Origin: a bacterium
Lineage (GTDB): Bacteria > Bacteroidota > Bacteroidia > Flavobacteriales_D > Crocinitomicaceae
Direction of reading: 5' to 3'
Assembly: GCA_024742305.1 (NCBI GenBank)
Contig: JANSYQ010000005.1
Span: 62,001 to 126,000 of the forward strand
DNA length: 64,000 bases
Below the pieces are notes generated by a model. It had not been told where the DNA came from and did no database searches. It saw only the letters and a program-made list of their open reading frames with translations. This document shows positions 1-8,869 of the stretch, one piece after another. The number at the start of each line of letters is the position of its first letter. The stretch's first letter is position 1. Both the position numbers and the translations under genes were made by a program.

Positions 1-295
1 GGGTGATTTCCGTTTTGGTCAATGAAGAGTTTAAAAAGTGTGCAATGGATTCGTTATTGCTCACGTGTCGAACGGCGTCTACTTGATTTTTCATCAAGGC
101 GATAAGCGGCGAAACAACAATGGCAGTTCCTTCGGAAATTATGGCGGGTAGCTGATAACACATGGACTTACCGCCACCTGTAGGCATAATTACAAAGGTA
201 TTCTTTCCGTTGAGGACATTGTGAATGATCTCTTCCTGTTCCCCTTTAAAACTATCGAAACCGAAGTACGATTTCAACGCGTCTTTTAAGTCCAT
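1..295 (-). CDS. recQ: RecQ-type ATP-dependent DNA helicase, N-terminal part
   Basis: Only the first 98 codons lie in the window; the gene runs off the left edge. The reverse-strand reading starts MDLKDALKSYFGFDSFKGEQ and contains the Walker A motif MPTGGGKSMCYQLPA followed by VVSPLIALMKNQ, which are motifs I and Ia of RecQ-family 3'-5' superfamily 2 helicases. The family unwinds DNA during recombination and replication-fork repair in the cytoplasm. The ATG at 293-295 is the first start in frame and gives the usual RecQ beginning. The gene diverges from tatC across 136 bp. The RQC and HRDC domains that separate long from short RecQ proteins lie outside the window. Confidence 0.9.
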   Translation of the reverse strand, partial: MDLKDALKSYFGFDSFKGEQEEIIHNVLNGKNTFVIMPTGGGKSMCYQLPAIISEGTAIVVSPLIALMKNQVDAVRHVSNNESIAHFLNSSLTKTEIT

Positions 296-415
296 GTAGC
301 AAAAAAATTATAGCTATTTATCCTATCTAAGATACACAATTTTTTAACAATCATCACTCCGGCTTTCAAAATAATTCACGCGAAGGAAATACACGTGTTA
401 TTGGGTATGATTCGC

Positions 416-423
416 TATTTTTG
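416..423 (+). promoter_or_regulatory. Bacteroidota-type -7 promoter box of tatC
   Basis: TATTTTTG matches the TAnnTTTG -7 element used by the primary sigma factor of Bacteroidota. It ends 8 bases before the tatC ATG, so the leader would be very short. A convincing -33 TTG at the expected distance was not found. Confidence 0.5.
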
Positions 424-431
424 TCGTCGCT

Positions 432-1217
432 ATGGCAGATGATAAACGCATGTCTTTTTTGGAACATCTCGAGGAATTGAGATGGCGCTTGGTGCGTTCT
501 GCAATTGCTATTCTTTTGATTGCCGTAGTGATTTGGATTTTTCAGGAATGGATCCTTGACAACCTCTTCCTGAACATGCGCTACAAGAACTTTCCAACAT
601 TCGCCATGATGTGTGATTACTTCGGCGTATGCGTGGAAAACGTTCCAGTTCGAATGCAGAGTAATACAGTTACCGGTCAATTCTCTTACGCGTTGATGAT
701 GAGTATTATGGGAGGATTTGTAATCGCATTCCCCTTCGTATTCTATCAGTTTTGGGGATTTGTTAAACCTGGATTACGTCAAAATGAACAGTCTGTGGCC
801 AAGGGTATTATCTTATACGTATCTCTGCTCTTTTTCACAGGAATTGCCTTTGGGTACTACGTTGTGGCGCCGCTTTGTATTCAGTTCTTCGGGGGATATG
901 TAATGTCTGAGCAAATCGAAAATATCTTCACCATTAACTCGTACATGAGTATGGTGTTATCTACCGTTTTTTACTCGGGATTGTTGTTCTTACTTCCAGT
1001 GCTTTCGTATTTGTTAACGAAGATTGGAATTCTTGGTCCCGATTTTCTCAAGAAATACAGAAAACACGCCATTATTGCCATTCTAATTCTTTCGGCATTT
1101 ATTACACCTCCCGACCTTATTAGTCAAGTAATCGTTGGTATTCCTATTCTTATTTTATACGAAGTAGGTATCCTCGTTTCGAAGCGTGTTGAAAAACAGC
1201 GAAAAAATCAAGTGTAA
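432..1217 (+). CDS. tatC: Sec-independent protein translocase subunit TatC
   Basis: TatC is the polytopic inner-membrane receptor of the twin-arginine system, which binds signal peptides and exports folded proteins. The 261-residue protein begins MADDKRMSFLEHLEELRWRL, carrying the cytoplasmic HLEELRxRL signature. It has several hydrophobic segments and the conserved loop YQFWGFVKPGL after the second segment. The length matches the family. TatA/TatB partners are not encoded nearby. Likely clients in this window are the proteins with RR- or RK-containing leaders at 34968-35843 and 57430-58017. The start is the first ATG after the -7 box. The gene is followed 54 bp later by a co-oriented outer-membrane protein gene. 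Confidence 0.95.
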   Translation: MADDKRMSFLEHLEELRWRLVRSAIAILLIAVVIWIFQEWILDNLFLNMRYKNFPTFAMMCDYFGVCVENVPVRMQSNTVTGQFSYALMMSIMGGFVIAFPFVFYQFWGFVKPGLRQNEQSVAKGIILYVSLLFFTGIAFGYYVVAPLCIQFFGGYVMSEQIENIFTINSYMSMVLSTVFYSGLLFLLPVLSYLLTKIGILGPDFLKKYRKHAIIAILILSAFITPPDLISQVIVGIPILILYEVGILVSKRVEKQRKNQV

Positions 1218-1271
1218 TCGCCCACCATTTCGGTAATTTCTTCGTTATTTTACTACTGCTATAAAAGAACC

Positions 1272-3746
1272 ATGCATCGAGTATTACTAGCTTTCTTTCT
1301 GCTATTAAGCGCTACGTCTTTGGGTCAAAAAACGATCGTAAAGGGTGTTGTCACAGACGGTGACACTGGAGAGCCGCTGCCTTTTGTAAAGGTGCAGTTT
1401 GTGGATGCTAAGATTGGAACCTTTACGGATTCTGCGGGTGGATATTATCTTGAAACCTACTACGCTACGGATTCCATCATCATACGATTTGCTGGCTACA
1501 CACCACGAACCATCGCCGTTCAGAAGGATGTCGCACAGGAGATTAACGTGAGTCTCGATCTCATTCAAACAGAAATTGGTCCGGTAACCGTACAAGCACC
1601 CGATGAGCGCCCATCGGACATCTTGCATCGTAGAATGGTGCAAAACAAACCCGCAAACAATAAGGAAAAGTTGGGCTCATACGAGTACGAGGTCTACAAT
1701 AAAGTACAATTGGACGTCAACAACATCGGTGATAAATTCAAAGATCGAGATATTGTGAAGCGCATGGATCTCATTACCGCTTACCTTGATTCCGCTGAAA
1801 ATGGAACGAGTTTTCTGCCGGTGATTTTAAGTGAATCCGTCTCTGACTTCTACTTTAGAAACAATCCGAAAAAGAAAAAAGAGGTAGTAAAAGCGACACG
1901 AATTAGCGGGGTGGAGAACTTACAATTGAATCAATTCTTGGGTGATATGTATCTGGATTTCAATATCTACGACAATTACCTGAACATGTTCAACAAGCAG
2001 TTTGTGAGTCCAGCTGCCAATTTTGCCAAGAACTTCTACAAATTCTACTTGCAAGATTCCAGCTTTATTGATAACCAATGGTGCTATCAATTGCGGTTTG
2101 AGCCGAAACGGGATGGTGACATGACCTTCCAAGGAAACATGTGGATTCACGACACCACGTACGCTGTTAAAAGGGTAACGATGAATGTTTCGGAATCAGC
2201 CAACATCAACTACGTTCAAGCCTTACAGATTGAGCATGAATTCGATCAAGTGGCTCCCGAGGTATGGATGCTGACCAGCGAAAAAATGGTGGCCGACCTG
2301 AAAATCACGAAGAAATCGAATGTATATGGATTCTTTGGACGAAGACATTCTACCCGAACGAATTTTGTGGTCAATCAAGCCCGTCCTGATGAATTCTATC
2401 GCTCCTCCAGTACCGTTGAAATATTGGATAGCGCCGAGAATAGGTCAGATGAATATTGGGCAAAAGTCCGGCATGAACCGCTTTCCGTGCAAGAGCAGGG
2501 TATCGATAACATGATAGACTCGCTGAATGACTTGCGCTTTTTTAAGATGCTGAAAAACGTCATCTACCTCGCTACAACGGGTTATTATCCTGTGGGGAAA
2601 CTAGAAATTGGAAGCGCATTCTCCTTGGTAACTTTCAATCCTGTAGAAAACTTCAGAACTGCTCTAGCAATTCGAACATCCAATAAATTCAGTCGGCGTA
2701 TTGAGCTAGGCGGTCGATTGGCGTATGGTTTTGGTGATCAGCGATTCAAATATGGTGCCTCCGTCCGGTTCAACATCACTCCAAAAAAACGGGGCATGCT
2801 CACCGGATATTACTCCTACGATATTGAGCAAATCGGTCAATCACCAGATGCCGCGGCGATCGGTTCAACCTTCGGTACACTTTTGCGAACGGGCCCCTTG
2901 GATCGATTGACTTTTGTAGAACGCACAGGAATCAATTTGGAAAAAGATGTCCGAAAAGATGTCATTTTGTACGGAGGCTTCGAATGGAAAGAATTTACAG
3001 CACTCGGCTTGGCAAATTATGTTCGCCCAACAGATGTTGTGGGTGTAAACGACACTTTGCATCAAATTCAAACCAGTGAGATAATTTTCCGTTACCGATG
3101 GGCCAAGAACGAAGAGTTTATTTCCGGATCTTTCGATCGAACATCAGTACGTTCTAAATATCCCATTCTCTCCATTCAGGGAGTGTTTGGAATCAAGGAT
3201 TTGTTCGGGGCAGACTACAGCTACCAAAAGCTGGATTTTGTTCTTGAACACAATGCCCGATTGGGATATCTTGGTCGTATGCGCTATGGATTCAACGTTG
3301 GGTATATTTTCGGTACAGCCGCCTATCCTTTCTTAAAAGTTCATGAAGGAAATCAATCGTACTGGTTACAGCTAAACACTTTTAATAAAATGGACTTTTT
3401 TGAGTTCATTTCAGACAGATACGTCACCGCCTTAATTGAAAACCATTGGGATGGGCTGTTCCTCGATCGAATTCCAGGAGTTCGTAGAGCAAAAATGCGA
3501 TTGGTTACCAGTGCCCGTGCGGCATTGGGATGGATTGATGATCGTCATTTGCAGGAAATGTACCTACCTCCATTCACAAGACAATTTAACAATATCCCTT
3601 ACGTTGAAGTCAGCATGGGACTTGAGAACATATTAAAGGTTGGTCGTGTAGACGTTTTTTGGCGATTAACGCACACCGCACCGAACGTACCCATTCACAA
3701 CATTGAAAACTTCGGAATTCGCGCGCGCTATGCGATTAACTTCTAG
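1272..3746 (+). CDS. DUF5686 / carboxypeptidase-regulatory-like outer membrane protein
   Basis: An 824-residue protein with a signal peptide (hydrophobic residues 4-18, ending near Gln19). A CarboxypepD_reg-like beta-sandwich follows at about residues 22-105 (GVVTDGDTGEPLPFVKV). The large remainder matches what I recognise as the DUF5686 family of Bacteroidota, which ends in many amphipathic beta-strands and a terminal aromatic residue (RARYAINF), as in outer-membrane barrels. The molecular function of DUF5686 is not established. lptB begins 3 bp downstream, so the two are probably co-transcribed, and a link to envelope or LPS assembly is an inference from that alone. Confidence 0.8.
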   Translation: MHRVLLAFFLLLSATSLGQKTIVKGVVTDGDTGEPLPFVKVQFVDAKIGTFTDSAGGYYLETYYATDSIIIRFAGYTPRTIAVQKDVAQEINVSLDLIQTEIGPVTVQAPDERPSDILHRRMVQNKPANNKEKLGSYEYEVYNKVQLDVNNIGDKFKDRDIVKRMDLITAYLDSAENGTSFLPVILSESVSDFYFRNNPKKKKEVVKATRISGVENLQLNQFLGDMYLDFNIYDNYLNMFNKQFVSPAANFAKNFYKFYLQDSSFIDNQWCYQLRFEPKRDGDMTFQGNMWIHDTTYAVKRVTMNVSESANINYVQALQIEHEFDQVAPEVWMLTSEKMVADLKITKKSNVYGFFGRRHSTRTNFVVNQARPDEFYRSSSTVEILDSAENRSDEYWAKVRHEPLSVQEQGIDNMIDSLNDLRFFKMLKNVIYLATTGYYPVGKLEIGSAFSLVTFNPVENFRTALAIRTSNKFSRRIELGGRLAYGFGDQRFKYGASVRFNITPKKRGMLTGYYSYDIEQIGQSPDAAAIGSTFGTLLRTGPLDRLTFVERTGINLEKDVRKDVILYGGFEWKEFTALGLANYVRPTDVVGVNDTLHQIQTSEIIFRYRWAKNEEFISGSFDRTSVRSKYPILSIQGVFGIKDLFGADYSYQKLDFVLEHNARLGYLGRMRYGFNVGYIFGTAAYPFLKVHEGNQSYWLQLNTFNKMDFFEFISDRYVTALIENHWDGLFLDRIPGVRRAKMRLVTSARAALGWIDDRHLQEMYLPPFTRQFNNIPYVEVSMGLENILKVGRVDVFWRLTHTAPNVPIHNIENFGIRARYAINF

Positions 3747-3749
3747 GTC

Positions 3750-4478
3750 ATGAAATTACACACGAAAGAAATAAAGAAATCGTACAGAAACCGCGATGTC
3801 GTAAAAGGCATTAGCGTTGAGGTCAACCAAGGCGAGATTGTAGGGCTCCTTGGACCCAATGGTGCGGGTAAAACGACTTCATTCTATATGATTGTTGGTT
3901 TGGTGACCCCGGATTCTGGTAGGGTCTACCTTGATGATACTGATATCACCGACTATCCTATGTACAAACGCTCGCAGCTCGGTATTGGGTATTTGCCGCA
4001 AGAAGTTTCCGTGTTCCGCAAGTTAAGTGTTGAGGACAATGTTATGGCAATTTTGGAAATGGGCAAGTTGTCGAAATCGGAACGAATTGAGAAATTGGAG
4101 CAGCTTCTCAACGATTTCAGTTTGCAGCATGTGCGAAAAAACCAGGGTGCGCGACTTTCTGGAGGAGAAAAGCGCCGGACAGAGATCGCGAGAGCACTGG
4201 CAACTGACCCAAAATTTGTCCTTTTGGATGAACCATTCGCAGGAGTCGACCCTATTGCGGTAGAAGACATTCAAAGCATCGTTTCAGAATTGCGCGAACG
4301 TAACATTGGCATTTTAATTACGGACCACAACGTACAGGAAACGCTTTCCATTACCGATCGGGCCTACTTACTCTTTGAGGGGGATATTTTGAAATCAGGA
4401 ACTGCGGAAGAGTTGGCGGCAGACGAACAAGTTCGAAAGGTATATTTGGGACGTAACTTTGAATTACGTAAAAAATAA
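3750..4478 (+). CDS. lptB: LPS export ABC transporter ATP-binding protein LptB
   Basis: LptB is the cytoplasmic ATPase of the LptB2FG complex, which extracts lipopolysaccharide from the inner membrane. The 242-residue length is typical. Visible motifs are Walker [10 protein letters not shown] (about residues 34-42), the signature LSGGEKRR, Walker [14 protein letters not shown] and the switch histidine in LITDHN. The phrase [13 protein letters not shown] is characteristic of LptB rather than of other short ABC ATPases. No lptF/lptG/lptC is adjacent, as is common in Bacteroidota. The start sits 3 bp after the stop of the upstream DUF5686 gene, indicating translational coupling. Confidence 0.95.
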   Translation: MKLHTKEIKKSYRNRDVVKGISVEVNQGEIVGLLGPNGAGKTTSFYMIVGLVTPDSGRVYLDDTDITDYPMYKRSQLGIGYLPQEVSVFRKLSVEDNVMAILEMGKLSKSERIEKLEQLLNDFSLQHVRKNQGARLSGGEKRRTEIARALATDPKFVLLDEPFAGVDPIAVEDIQSIVSELRERNIGILITDHNVQETLSITDRAYLLFEGDILKSGTAEELAADEQVRKVYLGRNFELRKK

Positions 4479-4550
4479 TTTTTTAGGTCGTAAAAATTGA
4501 ATAAATTAGCTGCGGCTTAGCGGCCGGAAACACATAATTTTCAACCAACT

Positions 4551-5039
4551 ATGAAAAAAGCGTTACTATTTACATTCGGACTGTCAGCAGTTTTAATGAC
4601 AACTGTTTCTTGTAAGAAGAATTGTAACATCCCTGAAGAGGACACCTATTCAGGACCGATTATTACAGAATTAAACGACACGAAAATTATCATATATCCA
4701 TCATCAGGAGGACTTCTCTCTTCATTCCCTAACGGAATGCACATTACAGCGAACTCTCCTCAGACCCAACAAGATTGGTTCGAAGTAAGTTTCGATGGTG
4801 GGGTGACGCGTCAAGCACTAGACTTTAATCAGTACAACATCATTGGATATCCATTGGCTGTTAAATGTGATGCTGCGATTGATCGTGCATTAACAACTAA
4901 CCCATTGGCTAGTTCAGCGCTTTTCACCATGACTGTTCAAGAATGTAACGATGGATGCGATGAGTTACGTACGCTAGAGAACTACATTTTGGTAGACGAC
5001 TCAATGGCGAACTACACTGTTGCCTTTCAAGTTCAATAA
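4551..5039 (+). CDS. hypothetical lipoprotein
   Basis: I do not recognise the family. The 162-residue protein starts with a lipoprotein signal peptide (MKKALLFTFGLSAVLMTTVS followed by Cys21), so it should be lipidated and attached to an envelope membrane. The mature part contains six further cysteines: Cys25, one in AVKCDAA, and a pair in QECNDGCDE. The cysteine pairs suggest disulfides. A perfect hairpin with a T tract ends the transcript about 60 bp downstream. It probably has its own promoter, because 72 bp separate it from lptB. Confidence 0.65.
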   Translation: MKKALLFTFGLSAVLMTTVSCKKNCNIPEEDTYSGPIITELNDTKIIIYPSSGGLLSSFPNGMHITANSPQTQQDWFEVSFDGGVTRQALDFNQYNIIGYPLAVKCDAAIDRALTTNPLASSALFTMTVQECNDGCDELRTLENYILVDDSMANYTVAFQVQ

Positions 5040-5100
5040 TGCAGATTTCAAGGCTAGACCTTGATAAGATATACGTCTTCACAAATGAAGGCGAGAAAAA

Positions 5101-5125
5101 AGCACCGAAAGATCGGTGCTTTTTT
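5101..5125 (+). terminator. intrinsic terminator after the lipoprotein gene
   Basis: AGCACCGA / TCGGTGCT forms an 8-bp stem with a 4-base loop, preceded by an A run and followed by six Ts, so it can work in both directions. The same stem recurs at 5254-5273. Confidence 0.85.
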
Positions 5126-5253
5126 GATATGTGGCTAATTGACATTAGTTTTTTTGCATAAAGGTCCTCGTGTCGCTCTTGAACGTCAGACTACTATTAA
5201 TTACCAAAAGCGCTGCGAAATCAAGCCGAATACAAAACTATAAAGCAAAAAAA

Positions 5254-5278
5254 AGCACCGAAGGATCGGTGCTTTTTT
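5254..5278. terminator. bidirectional terminator, second copy of the AGCACCGA hairpin
   Basis: The stem is identical to that at 5101-5120, with loop AGGA instead of AAGA, and is flanked by A and T runs. On the minus strand it terminates the small lipoprotein gene at 5301-5447. On the plus strand it has no obvious gene to serve. Confidence 0.8.
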
Positions 5279-5300
5279 AAATTTCTTTTACTTGCGTGGA

Positions 5301-5447
5301 TTAAGACGGAAGTTGATCAGAATGTTGCTGAACGCTACCACTCTTATTTCCGTAGGCATCACAGTGCCCACCTCGGGAAGATCCGCATGCTGCTAAGAAT
5401 GCAGTTAATGCAAGTCCCAAGAACGCAATTGCCATTACTCTTTTCAT
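5301..5447 (-). CDS. small 48-residue lipoprotein with GGHCDAYG motif
   Basis: A short gene of 48 codons. It begins MKRVMAIAFLGLALTAFLAA followed by Cys21, a textbook lipoprotein signal (LAAC), and its mature peptide is only 28 residues: CGSSRGGHCDAYGNKSGSVQ and eight more residues. The ATG, lipobox and a terminator 23 bp past the stop support a real gene. The CGSSxGGHCDAYG pattern resembles small envelope lipoproteins I associate with Bacteroidota, but the function is unknown. His-Cys-Asp could bind a metal, or the second cysteine could form a disulfide; neither can be decided here. Confidence 0.7.
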   Translation of the reverse strand: MKRVMAIAFLGLALTAFLAACGSSRGGHCDAYGNKSGSVQQHSDQLPS

Positions 5448-5791
5448 GCTGTTTGAATTAAAGGTTTTATAAGATTGTTGTACTACAATATAACGACAAA
5501 TCTACGATAAATTGTATGTTCTTCGAAATAATCTTATCCACAATAACGTGATAATCATTCTTTTTCATCACAGGAATCGTGCCAAAAGCCACGGCAAACA
5601 TGCAATGCATGACGATTCATCAACCCCTCGAAAATTCTTGATTCTCTTTTGGAAATGAAAGTTATCAACGGGGTATGCTGTTCTTTGCACGGAATTTTAC
5701 GACGAAAACGCTGTTGGTGGATTTCACTCAATAGACGCTAATTTTCGATAATTTCACGGAATAAAGTAATTTTCTGTACGTTTCTATCTCG
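5448..5791. other. 344-bp gap without a recognised gene
   Basis: This AT-rich spacer separates the divergent small lipoprotein and BamA-like genes and must contain both promoters. A short palindrome, CATGCAATGCATG, lies near 5600. No TAnnTTTG box stands close to either start, no RNA gene was recognised and no open frame looks coding. Confidence 0.5.
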
Positions 5792-7486
5792 ATGGACAAA
5801 CTTCGTATTTTGCTTCTGCTACTTATTCCTTTTTCGCTTTTCGGGCAAAAGGATTACCAAGTTGATTGGCAGGGTACACCTTTAGTGGGCTTCATCAAAC
5901 ATCCGGAAACCAAATTTAAGGATAGCCTTCAAGCAGATAAATACGTAACGGGTGTACGACAAGAGGCCATCAATGATGGATATCTTCTCGCTTCCATCGA
6001 CTCCGTTCGATACACAACGAAATCGGCAACTGTCTACTTTTACTTGGGCGCACGCTATGAATCGGCACAACTCAAACTGCCTGCAAAAGAAGTCAACTTT
6101 GTAAGGCGCAATGCTAGACTTTCTGAAAAGCTTCTAGCAGAAGTGTCTATTACACCGCGCGAACTGGGAAACAACTTACAACGGATTCACAATGCCTACC
6201 TAGACAACGGTTATCCGCTTTCAAGTGTTCAACTTGACTCAGTTGAAATAAATGGAACAAGCATTAGGGCATTGATTAAAATTGACCGTGGTCCATTGGT
6301 TACTTGGAATGAAGTCCACATCAAAGGAGATACTGCTGTTAGTCAGAAATACTTGACAAGCTTAATTGGTATTTCCGTGGGAGATGTGTACAGCCGGAAG
6401 CGTTTGCGGCAAATCTCAGGGGCCATTTCACAAGTTCCATTCATTAAAGAGATGCGTAAACACGAAATACTTTTCACCAAAAAGGGCGCTGAGCTTTTCG
6501 TGTATGTAGAATCGGTTGCCATCAGTTCCTTCAACGGTGTGGTAGGACTACAACCCGATCCGATAACGGACCGATTGCAAATAACAGGAGATTTGAATTT
6601 GCGTTTAATGAACGTATTGAAACGCGGCGAACTACTGAACATCCGCTGGCAAAGCATACGCGATCAAACGCAATCGTTAACATCTCGGTTGAATTATCCC
6701 TTCCTCTTCGGAACCTCTTTCGGAATCGACGGTAAATTTGACTTGTACAAACGTGACACTTCCTTTTTAGAGCTCAACGGAAACATCGGAGTGCAGTACT
6801 TTCTAAATCGTGGAAACTATATCAAAGCGTATTATCAGACACTTACCTCTAGCGTATTGAATGGAGGCGCAAACAATCCCACATTTTCCAATTTGGGAAA
6901 CACACAGTCCAACAATTATGGATTGGCATTTAGTTCCAATCGAGTGGATTACGTACCCAATCCGTCGAGAGGTTTTCGCCTTGATGTGGAGTCTAGCATA
7001 GGTAGTCGTACTTCTCAGCGCAACGACTCTGCTCAGGTAATTCGTTCCACTACATATCGAGGAAAATTAGATATTGAGTGGTACATCCCACTATACAAGC
7101 GTCATGTTCTTCGCCTTGCGAATACCTCGGAATTCTACATCGCCGACGAAATATTTCAAAATGAAGTTTTTCGTTTCGGTGGACTGACAGCACAGCGCGG
7201 GTTCAATGAAGATGAGCTTCTCGCAACAACACGCACTTCCTTTGTGGCAGAATACCGTTTCTTGCTGGATAAAAACTCACATGTATTCGCGTTCTTCGAT
7301 CAAACCTGGTACGAAAATGTTTCGGGGGATTATTTCAATGACACTCCCTATGGATTCGGTTTAGGGTTCTCCTTCCGCACCAATTTGGGCGTTTTCTCTA
7401 TTTCATACGCACTCGGAAGTCAGTTTGATGCACCCATTCAATTCAATTCGAGCAAAGTCCATTTCGGTTATATTGCCTATTTTTAA
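5792..7486 (+). CDS. BamA/TamA-family outer membrane protein
   Basis: A 564-residue protein with a signal peptide (MDKLRILLLLLIPFSLFGQ). About residues 20-240 look like POTRA-type repeats, for example the WNEVHIKGDTAVSQKYLTSL segment with its beta-strand and helix pattern. A C-terminal Omp85 barrel follows, including RFGGLTAQRGFNEDEL, which carries the RG-F motif of barrel strand 15, and the terminal aromatic residues IAYF. At 564 residues it is much shorter than BamA and closer to TamA or the Sam35/patatin-type transport barrels, so an auxiliary outer-membrane assembly or transport role is inferred. rmuC starts 3 bp after its stop. Confidence 0.8.
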   Translation: MDKLRILLLLLIPFSLFGQKDYQVDWQGTPLVGFIKHPETKFKDSLQADKYVTGVRQEAINDGYLLASIDSVRYTTKSATVYFYLGARYESAQLKLPAKEVNFVRRNARLSEKLLAEVSITPRELGNNLQRIHNAYLDNGYPLSSVQLDSVEINGTSIRALIKIDRGPLVTWNEVHIKGDTAVSQKYLTSLIGISVGDVYSRKRLRQISGAISQVPFIKEMRKHEILFTKKGAELFVYVESVAISSFNGVVGLQPDPITDRLQITGDLNLRLMNVLKRGELLNIRWQSIRDQTQSLTSRLNYPFLFGTSFGIDGKFDLYKRDTSFLELNGNIGVQYFLNRGNYIKAYYQTLTSSVLNGGANNPTFSNLGNTQSNNYGLAFSSNRVDYVPNPSRGFRLDVESSIGSRTSQRNDSAQVIRSTTYRGKLDIEWYIPLYKRHVLRLANTSEFYIADEIFQNEVFRFGGLTAQRGFNEDELLATTRTSFVAEYRFLLDKNSHVFAFFDQTWYENVSGDYFNDTPYGFGLGFSFRTNLGVFSISYALGSQFDAPIQFNSSKVHFGYIAYF

Positions 7487-7489
7487 TTT

Positions 7490-8812
7490 ATGGATTATAT
7501 CGCGCTCATCATTGGACTTGTAGCAGGAGGAATTGTGGGATATTTGCTCGCAACATTGAGAAAAAAGGAGCAACCCACAGAGGTGGACACATCCCTCGAA
7601 ATTGAGTTAGGAACGCTTCGAAATGCCAATGTTCGATTGGAGCAGGAGCTGACCAACTCTAAGGAGGAACTTTCGGGTCTTAAAGCGGAATACCAAACTT
7701 TGTTGCAATCTGAAGCCTCGCTAAAAAGTCGTTATAATTCGCTAGAAGAGAAATTAGAAACTCAAAAAACCGAGCTAAACGAACTTCAAGAAAGATTCCG
7801 AAAAGACTTCGAACTAGTAGCGAATAAAATTTTGGAAGAGAAATCGGAAAAGTTTACTGAGCAAAATAAAAAGAACCTCGACTCGATCCTCAATCCACTC
7901 AAGGAGCGCATTGGCGAATTCCAAAAGAAGGTAGAAGACAGCAACGAAAAAAATACAGAACGTTCGGCCGCTTTGGACAAACACTTGCAGATGTTGCAGG
8001 AGCTGAATCGTGAGATTACGCAGGAAACGAAAAGCTTGACTCAAGCGCTTCGGGGAGATTCAAAAACACAAGGAAATTGGGGTGAGTTTCAACTGGAATC
8101 AATCCTAGAGAAGGCAGGACTTGAAAAAGGGATTCATTATACGAAGGAGACCAATTTAAAAACGGAAGATGGCGACAATCAGCGCTTGGATTACATCATC
8201 AACTTGCCGGATGGAAAGCATTTAATTTTGGACTCGAAGGTATCGCTTACCGCATACAGCAACTATTTCGACACAGAGGATGACGCCGAAAAAGCCCTTT
8301 ATTTAAAACAACATTTGGACAGCGTAAGTGGACACGTAAAGTTGCTTGGTAGCAAGGATTATCAGAAATTGCACGGCATCAACTCACCCGATTACGTTAT
8401 GATGTTCGTTGCCAATGAACCAGCTTTAACACTCGCACTTAAAGAGGACCCTACTCTTTTTGAAAAGGCGCTAGACAAAAATATTGTTGTTGTATCTACT
8501 TCAACTTTACTGGCAACGCTTCGAACGATCTCCTACATCTGGAAGCAAGATTTACAAAACAAGAACGCAGAGGAGATTGCTAGACAAGCGGCGAATTTGT
8601 ACGACAAGTTTGTGGGCTTCACCGAAGATTTGATTAAGTTGGGTGGGCAGATGCGTACCGCCACCAAAACGTACGAGGATTCCATGAAAAAACTCACAGA
8701 TGGCTCAGGAAATCTCACGCGTCGTGTAGAGAATTTGAAGAAGCTCGGAGTGAATCCATCGAAGCAGATTGATAATCGTTTGATTGATAAGAGTGAGGAT
8801 GTAGAGGACTGA
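7490..8812 (+). CDS. rmuC: DNA recombination protein RmuC
   Basis: RmuC-family proteins limit inversion at short inverted repeats and carry a nuclease-like core. This 440-residue copy has an N-terminal membrane anchor (residues 3-20, IALIIGLVAGGIVGYLLATL). A long charged coiled coil spans roughly residues 30-190. The RmuC core includes QGNWGEFQLESILEKAGLEKG, the DYIINLPDGKHLILDSKVSL segment with its PD-(D/E)XK-like acidic and lysine residues, and NKNAEEIARQAANLYDKF. Length and domain order match the family. It is coupled to the upstream BamA-like gene with a 3-bp gap. Confidence 0.93.
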   Translation: MDYIALIIGLVAGGIVGYLLATLRKKEQPTEVDTSLEIELGTLRNANVRLEQELTNSKEELSGLKAEYQTLLQSEASLKSRYNSLEEKLETQKTELNELQERFRKDFELVANKILEEKSEKFTEQNKKNLDSILNPLKERIGEFQKKVEDSNEKNTERSAALDKHLQMLQELNREITQETKSLTQALRGDSKTQGNWGEFQLESILEKAGLEKGIHYTKETNLKTEDGDNQRLDYIINLPDGKHLILDSKVSLTAYSNYFDTEDDAEKALYLKQHLDSVSGHVKLLGSKDYQKLHGINSPDYVMMFVANEPALTLALKEDPTLFEKALDKNIVVVSTSTLLATLRTISYIWKQDLQNKNAEEIARQAANLYDKFVGFTEDLIKLGGQMRTATKTYEDSMKKLTDGSGNLTRRVENLKKLGVNPSKQIDNRLIDKSEDVED

Positions 8813-8869
8813 ATGCTCACTGAACACTTAGAATATCGAGATGCCGAAGTCCTAGTTGCAACGCTAAAT

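Noticed and set aside
366-680. minus-strand 104-codon frame over the start of tatC
   Set aside because: It is antisense to a certain gene, has no signal, motif or start context, and would cover the tatC promoter box.
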